Shown here piece by piece: positions 1 to 7,789 of a stretch of DNA of 10,984 nt. The translations under genes were made by a program, and so were the position numbers. The notes beneath the pieces are model-generated. The model saw only the letters and a list, made by a program, of their open reading frames with translations, searched no databases and was not told the DNA's origin. Position 1 is the stretch's first letter. Every line of letters starts with the position of its first letter. Source of the stretch: Bacillota bacterium (GTDB lineage Bacteria > Bacillota > Clostridia > Oscillospirales > JAKOTC01); contig JAKOTC010000216.1 of NCBI GenBank assembly GCA_029776465.1, forward strand, positions 1 to 10,984, in the 5' to 3' direction.

Positions 1-297
1 ACCGGTGTGAAGGAGTTTGTGAACCCTGAAATTATCTATACCGAGGGTGAGCAAAAAGCCATTGAGGGCTGTTTGTCCATCCCCGGCAAATGGGGATACA
101 CCCTCCGCCCGGCCAAGGCCCGCATCAAGGCGCAGGACCGGCATGGCAACTGGTTCGAAATGGAGGGAGAGGGCTTGCTGGCCCGTGCCTTCTGCCATGA
201 AACCGACCATCTGGACGGCAAGCTGTTTGTCGAAAAGGTCGTCGAGTGGTATGAGCCCGAGGATGAAGACCCCCCAAAAAAGTCTAGAAGAAAGTAA
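1..297 (+). CDS. def: Peptide deformylase, C-terminal part (5' end outside window)
   Basis: Peptide deformylase removes the formyl group from the N-terminal methionine of nascent proteins and is a cytoplasmic metalloenzyme. The reading frame is open from the first base of the window, so the N-terminal motif I lies upstream and the GTG at position 7 is an internal valine, not a start. Motif II is seen as EGCLSIPG, whose Cys is a metal ligand. Motif III is seen as CHETDHLDG, the HExxDH signature with two His ligands and the catalytic Glu. The tail is charged (EPEDEDPPKKSRRK), as is common in clostridial members. It ends in TAA 17 nt before fmt, the functional counterpart that adds the formyl group, and the two are almost certainly co-transcribed. 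The family assignment is secure; only the 5' boundary is unknown. Confidence 0.95.
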   Translation, partial: TGVKEFVNPEIIYTEGEQKAIEGCLSIPGKWGYTLRPAKARIKAQDRHGNWFEMEGEGLLARAFCHETDHLDGKLFVEKVVEWYEPEDEDPPKKSRRK

Positions 298-314
298 TCG
301 AAAGGATCGATTCC

Positions 315-1238
315 ATGCGAATCCTCTTTATGGGTACCCCCGAATTTGCGGCGGTGTCCCTGCGCGCTCTGGCGCAGCAGCATGAAATTGTGGCGGTGTT
401 CAGTCAGCCCGACCGTCCCAAGGGCCGGGGGCACACCCTTCAGCCCACCCCTGTGAAAGTTGCGGCCACCGAGTTGGGTATTCCGGTTTTTCAGCCCGCA
501 ACCCTCAAGGATGACGAGGCCTTTGAGGCTTTTGTTTCGGTGGGGGCCGACCTTTGCGTGGTGGTGGCCTACGGACGGATTCTGAGCCGCCGTTATCTTG
601 AGCATCCGCCCCTGGGCTGCATCAATCTCCATGCCTCTCTGCTGCCCAAATACCGGGGAGCCGCACCCATTCAATGGGCGATTATCAACGGGGAGAAAGT
701 TACCGGCCTGACCACCATGTACATGGACGTGGAAATGGATACCGGAGATATGATTGAAAAATGGGAGACCGAAATCGGAGAAAATGAGACCTATGGCGCC
801 CTTCAAGACCGGTTGGCCCGGGAAGGAGCCAAGCTTTTATGCCACACCGTCCAGCTGATCGGGGAGGGCAAAGCGCCTCGCGCCAAGCAGGACGACAGTC
901 AGGCTACCTATGCCCCCATGCTGGAACGGGAAACAGGTAAAATTGATTTTACCAAGCCCGCCCAAGCGGTTCACAACCTGATTCGGGGCTGCAACCCATC
1001 TCCGGCCGCCTATGCTTTCATCGGCGAGCGGAGATTGAAGATTCTCTCCACCCGCATGGCCGGATCAATGGAGGGCAAACCGGGAGAAGTGGCGCTGAAA
1101 GACCGCAGGCTTTTGGTTTGCTGCGGCGACGGGGTGGCGCTGGAACTGGAGACGGTGGTTTCCGAAGGCGGCAAGCCCATGACCGGCGGAGCCTTTTATA
1201 ACGGCTGCCGGTTTCAGAAATTCGAAACGGATTTATAA
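315..1238 (+). CDS. fmt: Methionyl-tRNA formyltransferase
   Basis: Transfers a formyl group from 10-formyltetrahydrofolate to Met-tRNAfMet for translation initiation in the cytoplasm. The protein has 307 residues, the usual family length (about 310). The N-terminal Rossmann-like formyltransferase domain begins MRILFMGTPEFA. The catalytic triad is visible: N104 and H106 in INLHASLLPKYRGAAPIQW, and D142 in MDTGDM, with the same 36-residue His-Asp spacing as the E. coli enzyme (N106/H108/D144). The C-terminal OB-like tRNA-binding domain starts near residue 205 and includes the NLIRGCNPSPAAY segment. The ATG at 315 is preceded by AAAGGA at 301-306, a suitable ribosome binding site. The gene lies 17 nt after def and 32 nt before rsmB, which implies one operon. 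Nothing unusual was seen. Confidence 0.97.
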   Translation: MRILFMGTPEFAAVSLRALAQQHEIVAVFSQPDRPKGRGHTLQPTPVKVAATELGIPVFQPATLKDDEAFEAFVSVGADLCVVVAYGRILSRRYLEHPPLGCINLHASLLPKYRGAAPIQWAIINGEKVTGLTTMYMDVEMDTGDMIEKWETEIGENETYGALQDRLAREGAKLLCHTVQLIGEGKAPRAKQDDSQATYAPMLERETGKIDFTKPAQAVHNLIRGCNPSPAAYAFIGERRLKILSTRMAGSMEGKPGEVALKDRRLLVCCGDGVALELETVVSEGGKPMTGGAFYNGCRFQKFETDL

Positions 1239-1270
1239 TTAAAAGCGACTGATTAAGAAAGGGTGGTTCG

Positions 1271-2581
1271 ATGTCCGCTCGGGGCATGGCAGTAAAAATA
1301 CTGGTGGAGCTGGAAAAGCGCAAGGCCTTTTCCAATCTCCTGCTGGATAAAGCCCTGTCCGGGGCGGGACTCTCCCCCTCCGATACGGGGCTGGTGACGG
1401 CTTTGGTGATGGGTGTGACCGAACGGAGGCTGACCCTGGATTATTTTCTGGGGCTGTATTGCGGAAAGCAGCTGGCCGCTTTCTCGCCGGAACTGAAGGC
1501 CATTTTGAGAATGGGGCTCTACCAGCTTCTCTATATGAAAACCCCGCCCCACGCGGCCATTTATGAAAGCGTGGAGCTGGCCAAGAGATTTGTTCCCAAG
1601 GCCAGCGGATTGACCAACGCCGTTCTTCGCCGCTTTCTGCGGGAGGGGGGCAGAAACCAGCTGGACAAACTGAAGGGTTCGCCTGCAGAGGTGCTGGCCA
1701 TCCGCTATTCTTTGAATCCCGAGCTGGTGAAAATGTTTTTCGACCGGTATGGGGAGGCACGGGCAAAGGCCATCTTGGAGGGCTTTGACGGCCCCCACAA
1801 AGTGTTTATTGCGGTCAACACCCAAAAGATTGCTCCTGCGGCTTTGGCCGAAAAGCTGGCTGAATCGGGGGTGGAAGCCCAACCTGCCGAACGGCAGGGA
1901 ATGCTGGAGGTATCCTCTCTTTCGGCAGCCTTGAAAAGTCCCCTCTTTCATCAGGGGCTCTTCTTTGTTCAGGGGCTCTCTTCCCGGCTGACGGCGGAGT
2001 TTTCCGCGCCGGAGGGAAGGGTGCTGGATGTCTGCGCCGCGCCCGGAGGCAAAAGCTTTTCTATGGCTCTCCTCAATCCCAGGGCGCAAATTTGGTCCAT
2101 GGAGCTGCATGAAAACCGGGTTGAGCTGATGAAAAAAGAGGCCGAACGGTTGGGCCTGCCGCTGGAGATCCGTCAAAACGACGCCTCGGTCTATCAGGAG
2201 GCGATGGGAGAGGCGGACAGGGTGCTTTGCGATGTGCCCTGTTCCGGCTTCGGGGTGCTCCATAAAAAGCCCGAGCTTCGCTATCGCACGATGGCGGAGA
2301 TCGCCGACCTGCCCCAGCGGCAGAAGGAGATTCTGGCTGTTTCCGCCCGCTATCTCAAACCCGGCGGACAGCTGATCTATTCCACCTGCACCCTGCATCC
2401 GGCGGAGAACGAGGACATTGTGGAGGAATTTTTAAATTCCCATCCTGACTATGAACCGCTGGCTTTGCCCTATATCGGCCGGGAGAATTTTATATACGCG
2501 GGGCGGGGCAGCCGCCTCACTATTCTGCCTGACCAAGAATATGACGGATTTTTCATCGCCGGGCTGAAACGGAAGGGATAA
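1271..2581 (+). CDS. rsmB: 16S rRNA (cytosine967-C5)-methyltransferase RsmB (Sun/Fmu)
   Basis: SAM-dependent enzyme that methylates C967 of 16S rRNA. The 436-residue length fits the family. Residues 1 to about 130 form the NusB-like RNA-binding domain. The Rossmann methyltransferase domain follows: motif I is VLDVCAAPGGKS (251-262), motif IV is DVPCSGFG (321-328) with C324, and motif VI is STCTLHPAEN (371-380) with C373 as the expected nucleophile. By family knowledge C373 attacks C6 of cytosine and C324 helps release the product. The ATG at 1271 has a purine-rich site (AGAAAGGG, 1256-1263) at good spacing. The gene follows fmt by 32 nt. A run of seven T's follows the stop, but no hairpin precedes it, so no terminator is called. 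Some clostridia carry a zinc-protease gene next to rsmB; none is present here. Confidence 0.96.
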   Translation: MSARGMAVKILVELEKRKAFSNLLLDKALSGAGLSPSDTGLVTALVMGVTERRLTLDYFLGLYCGKQLAAFSPELKAILRMGLYQLLYMKTPPHAAIYESVELAKRFVPKASGLTNAVLRRFLREGGRNQLDKLKGSPAEVLAIRYSLNPELVKMFFDRYGEARAKAILEGFDGPHKVFIAVNTQKIAPAALAEKLAESGVEAQPAERQGMLEVSSLSAALKSPLFHQGLFFVQGLSSRLTAEFSAPEGRVLDVCAAPGGKSFSMALLNPRAQIWSMELHENRVELMKKEAERLGLPLEIRQNDASVYQEAMGEADRVLCDVPCSGFGVLHKKPELRYRTMAEIADLPQRQKEILAVSARYLKPGGQLIYSTCTLHPAENEDIVEEFLNSHPDYEPLALPYIGRENFIYAGRGSRLTILPDQEYDGFFIAGLKRKG

Positions 2582-2649
2582 ATTTTTTTGGTTATTCACG
2601 TTAAAAGTCACAGAATATGGGAAATATTCGAGTAAGATACAATTTTCTC

Positions 2650-2678
2650 TTTAAAAAAATTCAGGTTTATGCTATAAT
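2650..2678 (+). promoter_or_regulatory. Extended -10 sigma-A type promoter upstream of rlmN
   Basis: A perfect TATAAT at 2673-2678 is preceded by TGC, giving the extended -10 form TGnTATAAT. A weak -35 candidate, TTTAAA (2650-2655), sits 17 nt upstream. The location is right for an internal promoter driving rlmN and the downstream prpC-prkC-rsgA-thiN genes: it lies in the only sizeable gap of the cluster and is locally AT-rich. Predicted transcripts would start near 2685, just before two GC-rich hairpins. The call is from sequence only. Confidence 0.7.
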
Positions 2679-2697
2679 ATTCTGTATTCGTTTAAGG

Positions 2698-2738
2698 CCG
2701 GGAGCCCGGATCTCCCGGAAGTTCGCCCCCTGGGGGCG
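2698..2738 (+). promoter_or_regulatory. Two tandem hairpins in the rlmN 5' leader
   Basis: The first hairpin pairs CCGGGAG (2698-2704) with CTCCCGG (2712-2718) around a 7-nt loop. The second pairs CGCCCC (2724-2729) with GGGGCG (2733-2738) around a 3-nt loop. The first arm can also fold locally as CCGGG/CCCGG, so alternative structures exist. Neither stem is followed by a T-run, so these are not standard intrinsic terminators. They sit between the predicted transcription start and the rlmN ribosome binding site (2748-2754). A role in leader stability or translation control is an inference. Confidence 0.45.
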
Positions 2739-2764
2739 GTTATATGCAGGAAGGCAAAAGAACA

Positions 2765-3802
2765 ATGGCAAAACAGGGTATTCGAAGCCTTTCCGTTGAC
2801 GGGCTGCGGCAATGGGTAATATCCGCCGGTCAGCCCGCCTACCGTGCCAAACAGCTGCTCGCATGGGTTTATAACGGAGCGGCCTCCTTTGATGAGATGA
2901 CCAACCTCCCGGCGGATTTTCGTTCCCGTCTGGCCGAGGAGTTTATATTGGATGAAGCCGTGGAGATTTCACGGCTGGAATCCGCTAAAGACGGAACGGT
3001 AAAGTTTTTGATCGAGCTGACGGACGGTCAGTGTGTAGAAGCGGTTCTGATGCGATATAAGCACGGGAACACCGTTTGCATCTCCACCCAGGCCGGATGC
3101 AAAATGGGATGCGCCTTTTGCGCCTCCCCGCCGGCAGGATATGCGAGAAATCTGACCCCCGGCGAGATGATGTCCCAGGTGATGCTGGCCGGACGGGCGG
3201 CGGGCGGACGGGTGGACGGCGTGGTGCTGATGGGCATCGGAGAGCCCTTGGATAATTACGAGAATACAATCACCTTTTTAGATAATCTCTCTTCCCCTGA
3301 GGGGTATGGACTCAGCCTGCGTCATGTCTCCCTATCCACCTGCGGGCTGGTGGACAAGATCGATTTACTGGCTCAGCGGAGATACTAGCTGACCCTTTCG
3401 GTTTCCCTCCATGCTCCCAACGATGAGTTGAGAAGCCGGCTGATGCCGATCAACAACCGCTGGAATCTGGAAGAACTGATGGATGCCTGCAGACGGTACT
3501 TTGAGACCACCGGGCGGCGGATATCCTTTGAATACGCCATGATAGGGGGAATTAATGACACTCCCCAATGCGCGGAAGAGCTGGCCGGCCTGTTAAAAGG
3601 GATGGTGGCTCATGTGAACCTGATTCCCTGCAACCCCGTTCCGGGAACCGGATTTGTCAAGTCCGGGCGGGATCGGATCGAGGCTTTTGCCGCTCAGCTT
3701 ACCAAACGGGGGCTGAACGTAACCATTCGCCGAACGCTGGGCGAGGATTTAAACGCCTCCTGCGGTCAGCTGAGAAGGGAAGCAGGACGGGCCGACAGAT
3801 AA
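2765..3802 (+). pseudogene. rlmN: 23S rRNA/tRNA adenine-C2 methyltransferase RlmN, interrupted by in-frame TAG
   Basis: RlmN is a radical-SAM enzyme that methylates C2 of A2503 in 23S rRNA and A37 in some tRNAs. Read through, the frame gives 345 residues, the normal family length, but codon 208 (3386-3388) is TAG. Both sides match the family. The first has the radical-SAM cluster cysteines C112/C116/C119 in GCKMGCAFC, the methyl-carrying cysteine C105 (VCISTQAGC) and MGIGEPLDNYEN. The second has LTLSVSLHAPND, HVNLIPCNPVPGTGF and NASCGQLRR with the second catalytic cysteine C333. There is no frameshift or deletion. Homologues often have Gln here (LQxTLxxSLHAP), so CAG-to-TAG is the simplest change. 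ATG 2765 is preferred over 2744 because AAGG-type site AGGAAGG (2748-2754) lies 10 nt upstream. The cause could be a nonsense mutation, sequencing error, or suppressed amber. Without readthrough the 207-aa product lacks C333 and should be inactive. Confidence 0.9.
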
Positions 3803-3879
3803 AAAAGGTTTATTCAATAATTTTATTATAAAACGATCAAGGGTTTATGCCAAACGGCAGCAGACCGGAAAGGCAAGGT

Positions 3880-4659
3880 ATGGTAAAGAGTGTAGGCCTT
3901 ACGGATATTGGCAGGAAAAGGGCGACGAATCAGGACGCCTATGAATTTACCTGCTTTGAGGACGGAGCAGGTGCGGCAGTAATCTGCGACGGTATGGGCG
4001 GGGCAAACGGTGGTGATGTGGCCAGCCGTTTGGCCGTGAAATCCATTATGGAGCGGATGGGTCACTATCATTCTGCCCTGGATGACGAGGGGATTCGGGG
4101 GCTTCTTTATTCTGCGGCGCAGGAAGCCAACCGAAGCATCTACACAACAGCGTGCAATGATGAAAAACTTTCCGGAATGGGCACCACCATGGTGCTGGCG
4201 CTTCTTCGGGATAGGCGTCTGCACATTGTCCATGCCGGCGACAGCAGAGCCTATCTGGTTTCCGGTGACGGTTCACTGGTTCAACTGACCCGTGACCATT
4301 CCCTTGTCCAGAACATGATTGAAAGCGGCGAACTGACCCCCGACGAAGCGGCCAGCCATCCACAGAAGAATGTGATTACCAGGGTGCTGGGTGTTTTCGG
4401 AGAGGTTGAGATCGATTATGCTGAAACAATGATTGCCGAAGGGGACAAGGTTTTGCTTTGCACCGACGGTTTATGCGGTTTTGTCTCAGACGAGGAAATC
4501 AGCAACATTTTTAAATCCCACGCTGACGCCCCGATGGAAGAGCTTCCGGCTTTGCTAATCGCGGCTGCCAACGAGGCCGGTGGAGGGGATAACATCACTG
4601 CGGTGATCCTGTGGGATGCCCCGGATCCCGTTACGAACCAGAATTCTGCGGAGGATTAA
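3880..4659 (+). CDS. prpC: PP2C-family Ser/Thr protein phosphatase, partner of PrkC
   Basis: Metal-dependent PPM/PP2C phosphatase that removes phosphate from the neighbouring kinase PrkC and its targets in the cytoplasm. The 259 residues match the family (about 250). The expected metal-binding aspartates are present: D19 in RATNQDAY, D37-G38 in CDGMGGANGGD, D121 in HAGDSRAY, D196 in CTDGLCGF and D237 in GGGDNITAV. TRDHSLVQNMIESGEL is the typical flap segment. The motif I triplet reads NQD rather than NED, a variant also known in clostridial members. ATG 3880 is chosen over 3847 because GGAAAGG (3867-3873) lies 6 nt upstream and the family begins close to this Met. It is followed by prkC after a 3-nt gap, and the prkC ribosome binding site lies inside its last codons. 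Confidence 0.96.
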   Translation: MVKSVGLTDIGRKRATNQDAYEFTCFEDGAGAAVICDGMGGANGGDVASRLAVKSIMERMGHYHSALDDEGIRGLLYSAAQEANRSIYTTACNDEKLSGMGTTMVLALLRDRRLHIVHAGDSRAYLVSGDGSLVQLTRDHSLVQNMIESGELTPDEAASHPQKNVITRVLGVFGEVEIDYAETMIAEGDKVLLCTDGLCGFVSDEEISNIFKSHADAPMEELPALLIAAANEAGGGDNITAVILWDAPDPVTNQNSAED

Positions 4660-4662
4660 TAC

Positions 4663-6906
4663 ATGGATCGATATATCGGTAAAAAACTGGACGGCAGATA
4701 CGAGCTGCGGGAGGTCATCGGCATCGGCGGGATGGCGGTGGTTTATGCGGCTTATGACATACAGGAAGAACGGATGGTCGCAGTAAAACTGCTGAAGGAT
4801 GAATATCTGGCCAACGATGATTTTCGCCGCCGTTTTAAGACTGAGTCCAAAGCGATTTCGGTTTTAAGTCATCCCAATATTGTAAAGGTTTATGATGTCT
4901 GTCTGGGAGACCGGCGCCAGTATATCGTGATGGAGCTGATCGACGGCATCACCCTGAAGGAATATATTGAGACCCAGAAGGTACTTCGTTGGAAGGACGT
5001 GGTGCATTTTATCACCCAGATCCTCGACGCCCTTAAGCACGCCCATGATAAGGGGATTGTACATCGGGATGTGAAGCCCCAGAATATTCTGCTGCTTGCC
5101 GACGGCAATATTAAAGTTACCGATTTCGGGATTGCCCGGTTTTCCCGCAGCGCCAGCCAAACCATGACCGACAAGGCCATCGGTTCGGTGCATTATATCA
5201 GCCCGGAGCAGGCCAGGGGCGAGGTGGCCGATGAGCGGGCCGATATCTACTCTGCCGGCGTAATTCTGTATGAGATGCTGACGGGCAGTCTGCCCTTTAA
5301 CGCCGACAGCCCGGTTTCCGTGGCCATTATGCAGATGCAGGCTGCTCCCCCCGACCCCAGAAAGGTCAATCCGGATATTCCGGAAGGATTGGCCGAAATC
5401 ACCCTGCGCGCCATGCAGAAGGATCCCAGCAACCGTTATGGCTCAGCAGGCGAAATGCTTGAGGACATTGAAAAATTCAAGAAAGATCCCGAAATTTCCT
5501 TTCAATATAAATACTTTGAGGACAATGCCAAAACCCGCTATGTAGAGGCGATCAACAAAAAGAAAGGGGTGGAGGAGGAGACCGCCGAAGAAATCGAACC
5601 CACCGGTTATCGGACCCGTTCCCTCCAGATTCTTTTCGGCATCGCCATCGCCAGTGTGGTGGCTTCGGCCCTCTTCATCCTGGGCGCCGTGGCCTTGAAG
5701 ACCCCCTTCATGTCCTCCTCCAAGGATGAGGTGGATGTCCCCAATCTGGTGGGACAGTTGTATTCCGAGGTTTTAACCGATTCTGCCTATTCCAATTTCA
5801 CCATTGAAAAGGAAGCGGAAGAATACAGTGACGAATATGATAAAGGCGTCATTTTCTATCAGAATCCTCAACCCCCCAAAAAGGTTCGGGCGGGTTCGGT
5901 GCTCAAAGTGAAGGTCAGCAAGGGCGCCAAGCTGATCCCCATTCCCGACCTGACCAATAAAAAAGCCGCTGACGCACAGAAAGAGTTGGAGGATCTGGGG
6001 CTGTATGTCCGGGTGACCCAGCGGGTGGATGAAAACACCCCCATCGGTTATGTCATCGGCACCAACCCGGCGAAGGATACCGAGGTGGAAAAGGGTTCTT
6101 CCGTCACCATCTATGTCAGCGTGGATGCCACAGCCAATATCGCTGTCAAGATTCCTACCAGCATCATCAATCAGCCTTTGGCTGAGGTCAAGAACATTCT
6201 CACCAAGAACAACCTGATTGTGGGGGATGTGATTGAGGTGGACAGCACCCTTCCGGAGGGCTATGTGGTAAGCAGCGACCCCGAACCGGGCAGCGTGGTG
6301 CCGAGAAATACCGTGGTCAATCTCCAGGTCAGCAACGGCAGCAACTATGTGGATACCAGTGAGAAGGTGAAGGTCACCGTTACCGGAATGCCCATCCGCA
6401 AGTTCCTCTATCTGGTGGAGGTTGTGCCGGAGGGCGACAGCAAGCCGGTTGCTACTGTTGTTATGACACCTGAGATGAATGGAACCTTTACTTTCACCGC
6501 CCGGTCCGAGAAGGGCGGAGTGGTCAACTATCGCATTAACACCAACGGGCAGCGTTTCAGAGAGATCTATGTCAACTTTGAGCTGGAGGAATACGGTCCT
6601 ATCGGCATCGACTATGCCGTTGACCTGCAGTCCGGCTATGTCACCTCCAGTATGGCGGCCAGCATTAACGCCGCCAACAGCGCGGCTGCGTCGTCTGAAG
6701 CAAAGACCTCCAGCACTACCACCAGCGTAATGACCAGCAGTCAAACCTCTTCCGGCTTTAACCCCGAATGGCCCTGGGGGGATGAGGTGAAGAGCGGAAC
6801 AGTTTCTTCCCAGCCCGCATCCTCCACCGACACATCCTCCGGAGTCTCTTCACAAAATTCCTCTTCATTATGGTCGTCCTCTTCGACGGCGACCTCCAGC
6901 TATTGA
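4663..6906 (+). CDS. prkC: PASTA-domain Ser/Thr protein kinase PrkC (Stk1/PknB family)
   Basis: Single-pass membrane kinase that senses muropeptides or cell-wall precursors outside and phosphorylates cytoplasmic targets. The 747 residues exceed B. subtilis PrkC (about 648). The kinase domain covers residues 10-270: G-loop GIGGMAVVY, catalytic K42 (VAVK), HRD D136, DFG D154, activation-loop Thr167/Thr169 and HYISPEQARG. A charged juxtamembrane stretch precedes one transmembrane helix at about 321-346. Three PASTA repeats follow (about 355-421, 425-489, 494-559). Residues 565-658 look like a separate beta-rich extracellular domain, and 660-747 form a Ser/Thr-rich tail broken by PEWPWGD. The ATG at 4663 has GGAGG (4650-4654) at 8 nt. 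It is coupled to prpC upstream and stops 4 nt before rsgA. Kinase and PASTA assignments are secure; the role of the C-terminal additions is unknown. Confidence 0.97.
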   Translation: MDRYIGKKLDGRYELREVIGIGGMAVVYAAYDIQEERMVAVKLLKDEYLANDDFRRRFKTESKAISVLSHPNIVKVYDVCLGDRRQYIVMELIDGITLKEYIETQKVLRWKDVVHFITQILDALKHAHDKGIVHRDVKPQNILLLADGNIKVTDFGIARFSRSASQTMTDKAIGSVHYISPEQARGEVADERADIYSAGVILYEMLTGSLPFNADSPVSVAIMQMQAAPPDPRKVNPDIPEGLAEITLRAMQKDPSNRYGSAGEMLEDIEKFKKDPEISFQYKYFEDNAKTRYVEAINKKKGVEEETAEEIEPTGYRTRSLQILFGIAIASVVASALFILGAVALKTPFMSSSKDEVDVPNLVGQLYSEVLTDSAYSNFTIEKEAEEYSDEYDKGVIFYQNPQPPKKVRAGSVLKVKVSKGAKLIPIPDLTNKKAADAQKELEDLGLYVRVTQRVDENTPIGYVIGTNPAKDTEVEKGSSVTIYVSVDATANIAVKIPTSIINQPLAEVKNILTKNNLIVGDVIEVDSTLPEGYVVSSDPEPGSVVPRNTVVNLQVSNGSNYVDTSEKVKVTVTGMPIRKFLYLVEVVPEGDSKPVATVVMTPEMNGTFTFTARSEKGGVVNYRINTNGQRFREIYVNFELEEYGPIGIDYAVDLQSGYVTSSMAASINAANSAAASSEAKTSSTTTSVMTSSQTSSGFNPEWPWGDEVKSGTVSSQPASSTDTSSGVSSQNSSSLWSSSSTATSSY

Positions 6907-6910
6907 GCCG

Positions 6911-7789
6911 ATGGAAGAGAAAGGGTTAATTCTCCGCTGTATCGGCGGACTTTATACGGTGAAAATGCCGGATGGCCGTTATCTTGAATGCAAGGCCCGG
7001 GGGCTTTTCCGGAAAGATGGGTTTTCTCCCACCGCAGGAGACTGGGCAATTATCAGCCGGGAGGGGGAAGCACCGGTGATTTCCCGGGTGCTTTCCCGAA
7101 AAAATACCCTGCCCCGCCCCCCGGTGGCCAATATTGACCGTTTGATTTTGGTTTTCTCAGCGGCCGAACCGGCATTTAATCCGGGTTTGTTGGATAAAAT
7201 GCTGGCCATTGCAGCTCATGCCGGAATTGACGCTGCCATCGTAATTACCAAGACTGATTTGGAAAACGTGGGGGATTATCTCGCCATCTATCAAAAAGCG
7301 GGTTATCCCTGTTTGGCTGTGGATAAAGATCACCCGGGAACCGCCAAAGCAGTGAAGGGGCTGCTGGTAGAGGGCATTAACGTGCTCTGCGGCAATTCGG
7401 GCGTCGGAAAAACCACCCTGCTGAATTTAATCATGGGAACTCAGTTGGAAACCGGGGAGATCAGCAAAAAGCTGGGCAGGGGAAGACATACCACCCGAGT
7501 CATTGAATTGTACGAATACAATGGCATATATATTGGCGACACCCCCGGCTTTGCGGCTTTGGACATGGAAGAAATCCGGATGGATATCGACGAAAGGGAA
7601 CTGGCCTCCTGTTTTCGCGAGTTTGCCCAATACAAAGGATGCAAATTCTCCGATTGCCGCCACCTGGGCGAGCCGGGATGTGAAGTGAAAAAGGCGGTGG
7701 AGTCCGGGGAGATATCCGCTTCCCGCTATGCAAGCTATCAAAGGCTGACGGAAGAAATAAAGAGGTTGTCAAAATGGCCAAAAAAATAA
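6911..7789 (+). CDS. rsgA: Ribosome small-subunit assembly GTPase RsgA (YjeQ/CpgA)
   Basis: Circularly permuted GTPase that acts in late 30S subunit maturation. The 292 residues match the family. The N-terminal OB fold covers about 1-65. The G motifs come in permuted order: G4 as TKTD (113-116; Thr replaces the usual Asn), G1 as GNSGVGKT (161-168), the switch region GRGRHTT (189-195) and G3 as DTPG (210-213). The C-terminal zinc site is intact: C244-x4-C249-x-H251-x5-C257. The ATG lies 4 nt after the prkC stop and has no recognisable Shine-Dalgarno sequence, so translation is probably coupled to prkC. In B. subtilis CpgA is a PrkC substrate, which fits the neighbourhood. The rpe gene that usually follows is missing; thiN overlaps the 3' end instead. 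Confidence 0.96.
   Translation: MEEKGLILRCIGGLYTVKMPDGRYLECKARGLFRKDGFSPTAGDWAIISREGEAPVISRVLSRKNTLPRPPVANIDRLILVFSAAEPAFNPGLLDKMLAIAAHAGIDAAIVITKTDLENVGDYLAIYQKAGYPCLAVDKDHPGTAKAVKGLLVEGINVLCGNSGVGKTTLLNLIMGTQLETGEISKKLGRGRHTTRVIELYEYNGIYIGDTPGFAALDMEEIRMDIDERELASCFREFAQYKGCKFSDCRHLGEPGCEVKKAVESGEISASRYASYQRLTEEIKRLSKWPKK

Noticed and set aside
36..806. Long minus-strand open frame opposite def and fmt (256 codons)
   Set aside because: It lies opposite two secure genes, has no family motif, and its composition is that of a complement frame.
1253..2398. Minus-strand open frame of 381 codons opposite rsmB
   Set aside because: Complete shadow of rsmB, His/Gln/Gly-rich as expected for the antisense of a coding frame; no recognisable domain.
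3809..3832. Possible promoter before prpC (TATAAA at 3827-3832)
   Set aside because: No -35 at acceptable spacing and no extended -10; AT-rich spacer is a simpler explanation.
5773..6744. Minus-strand open frame of 323 codons opposite prkC
   Set aside because: Antisense of the PASTA region; the rsmB-like bias in residue composition and absence of motifs mark it as a shadow.
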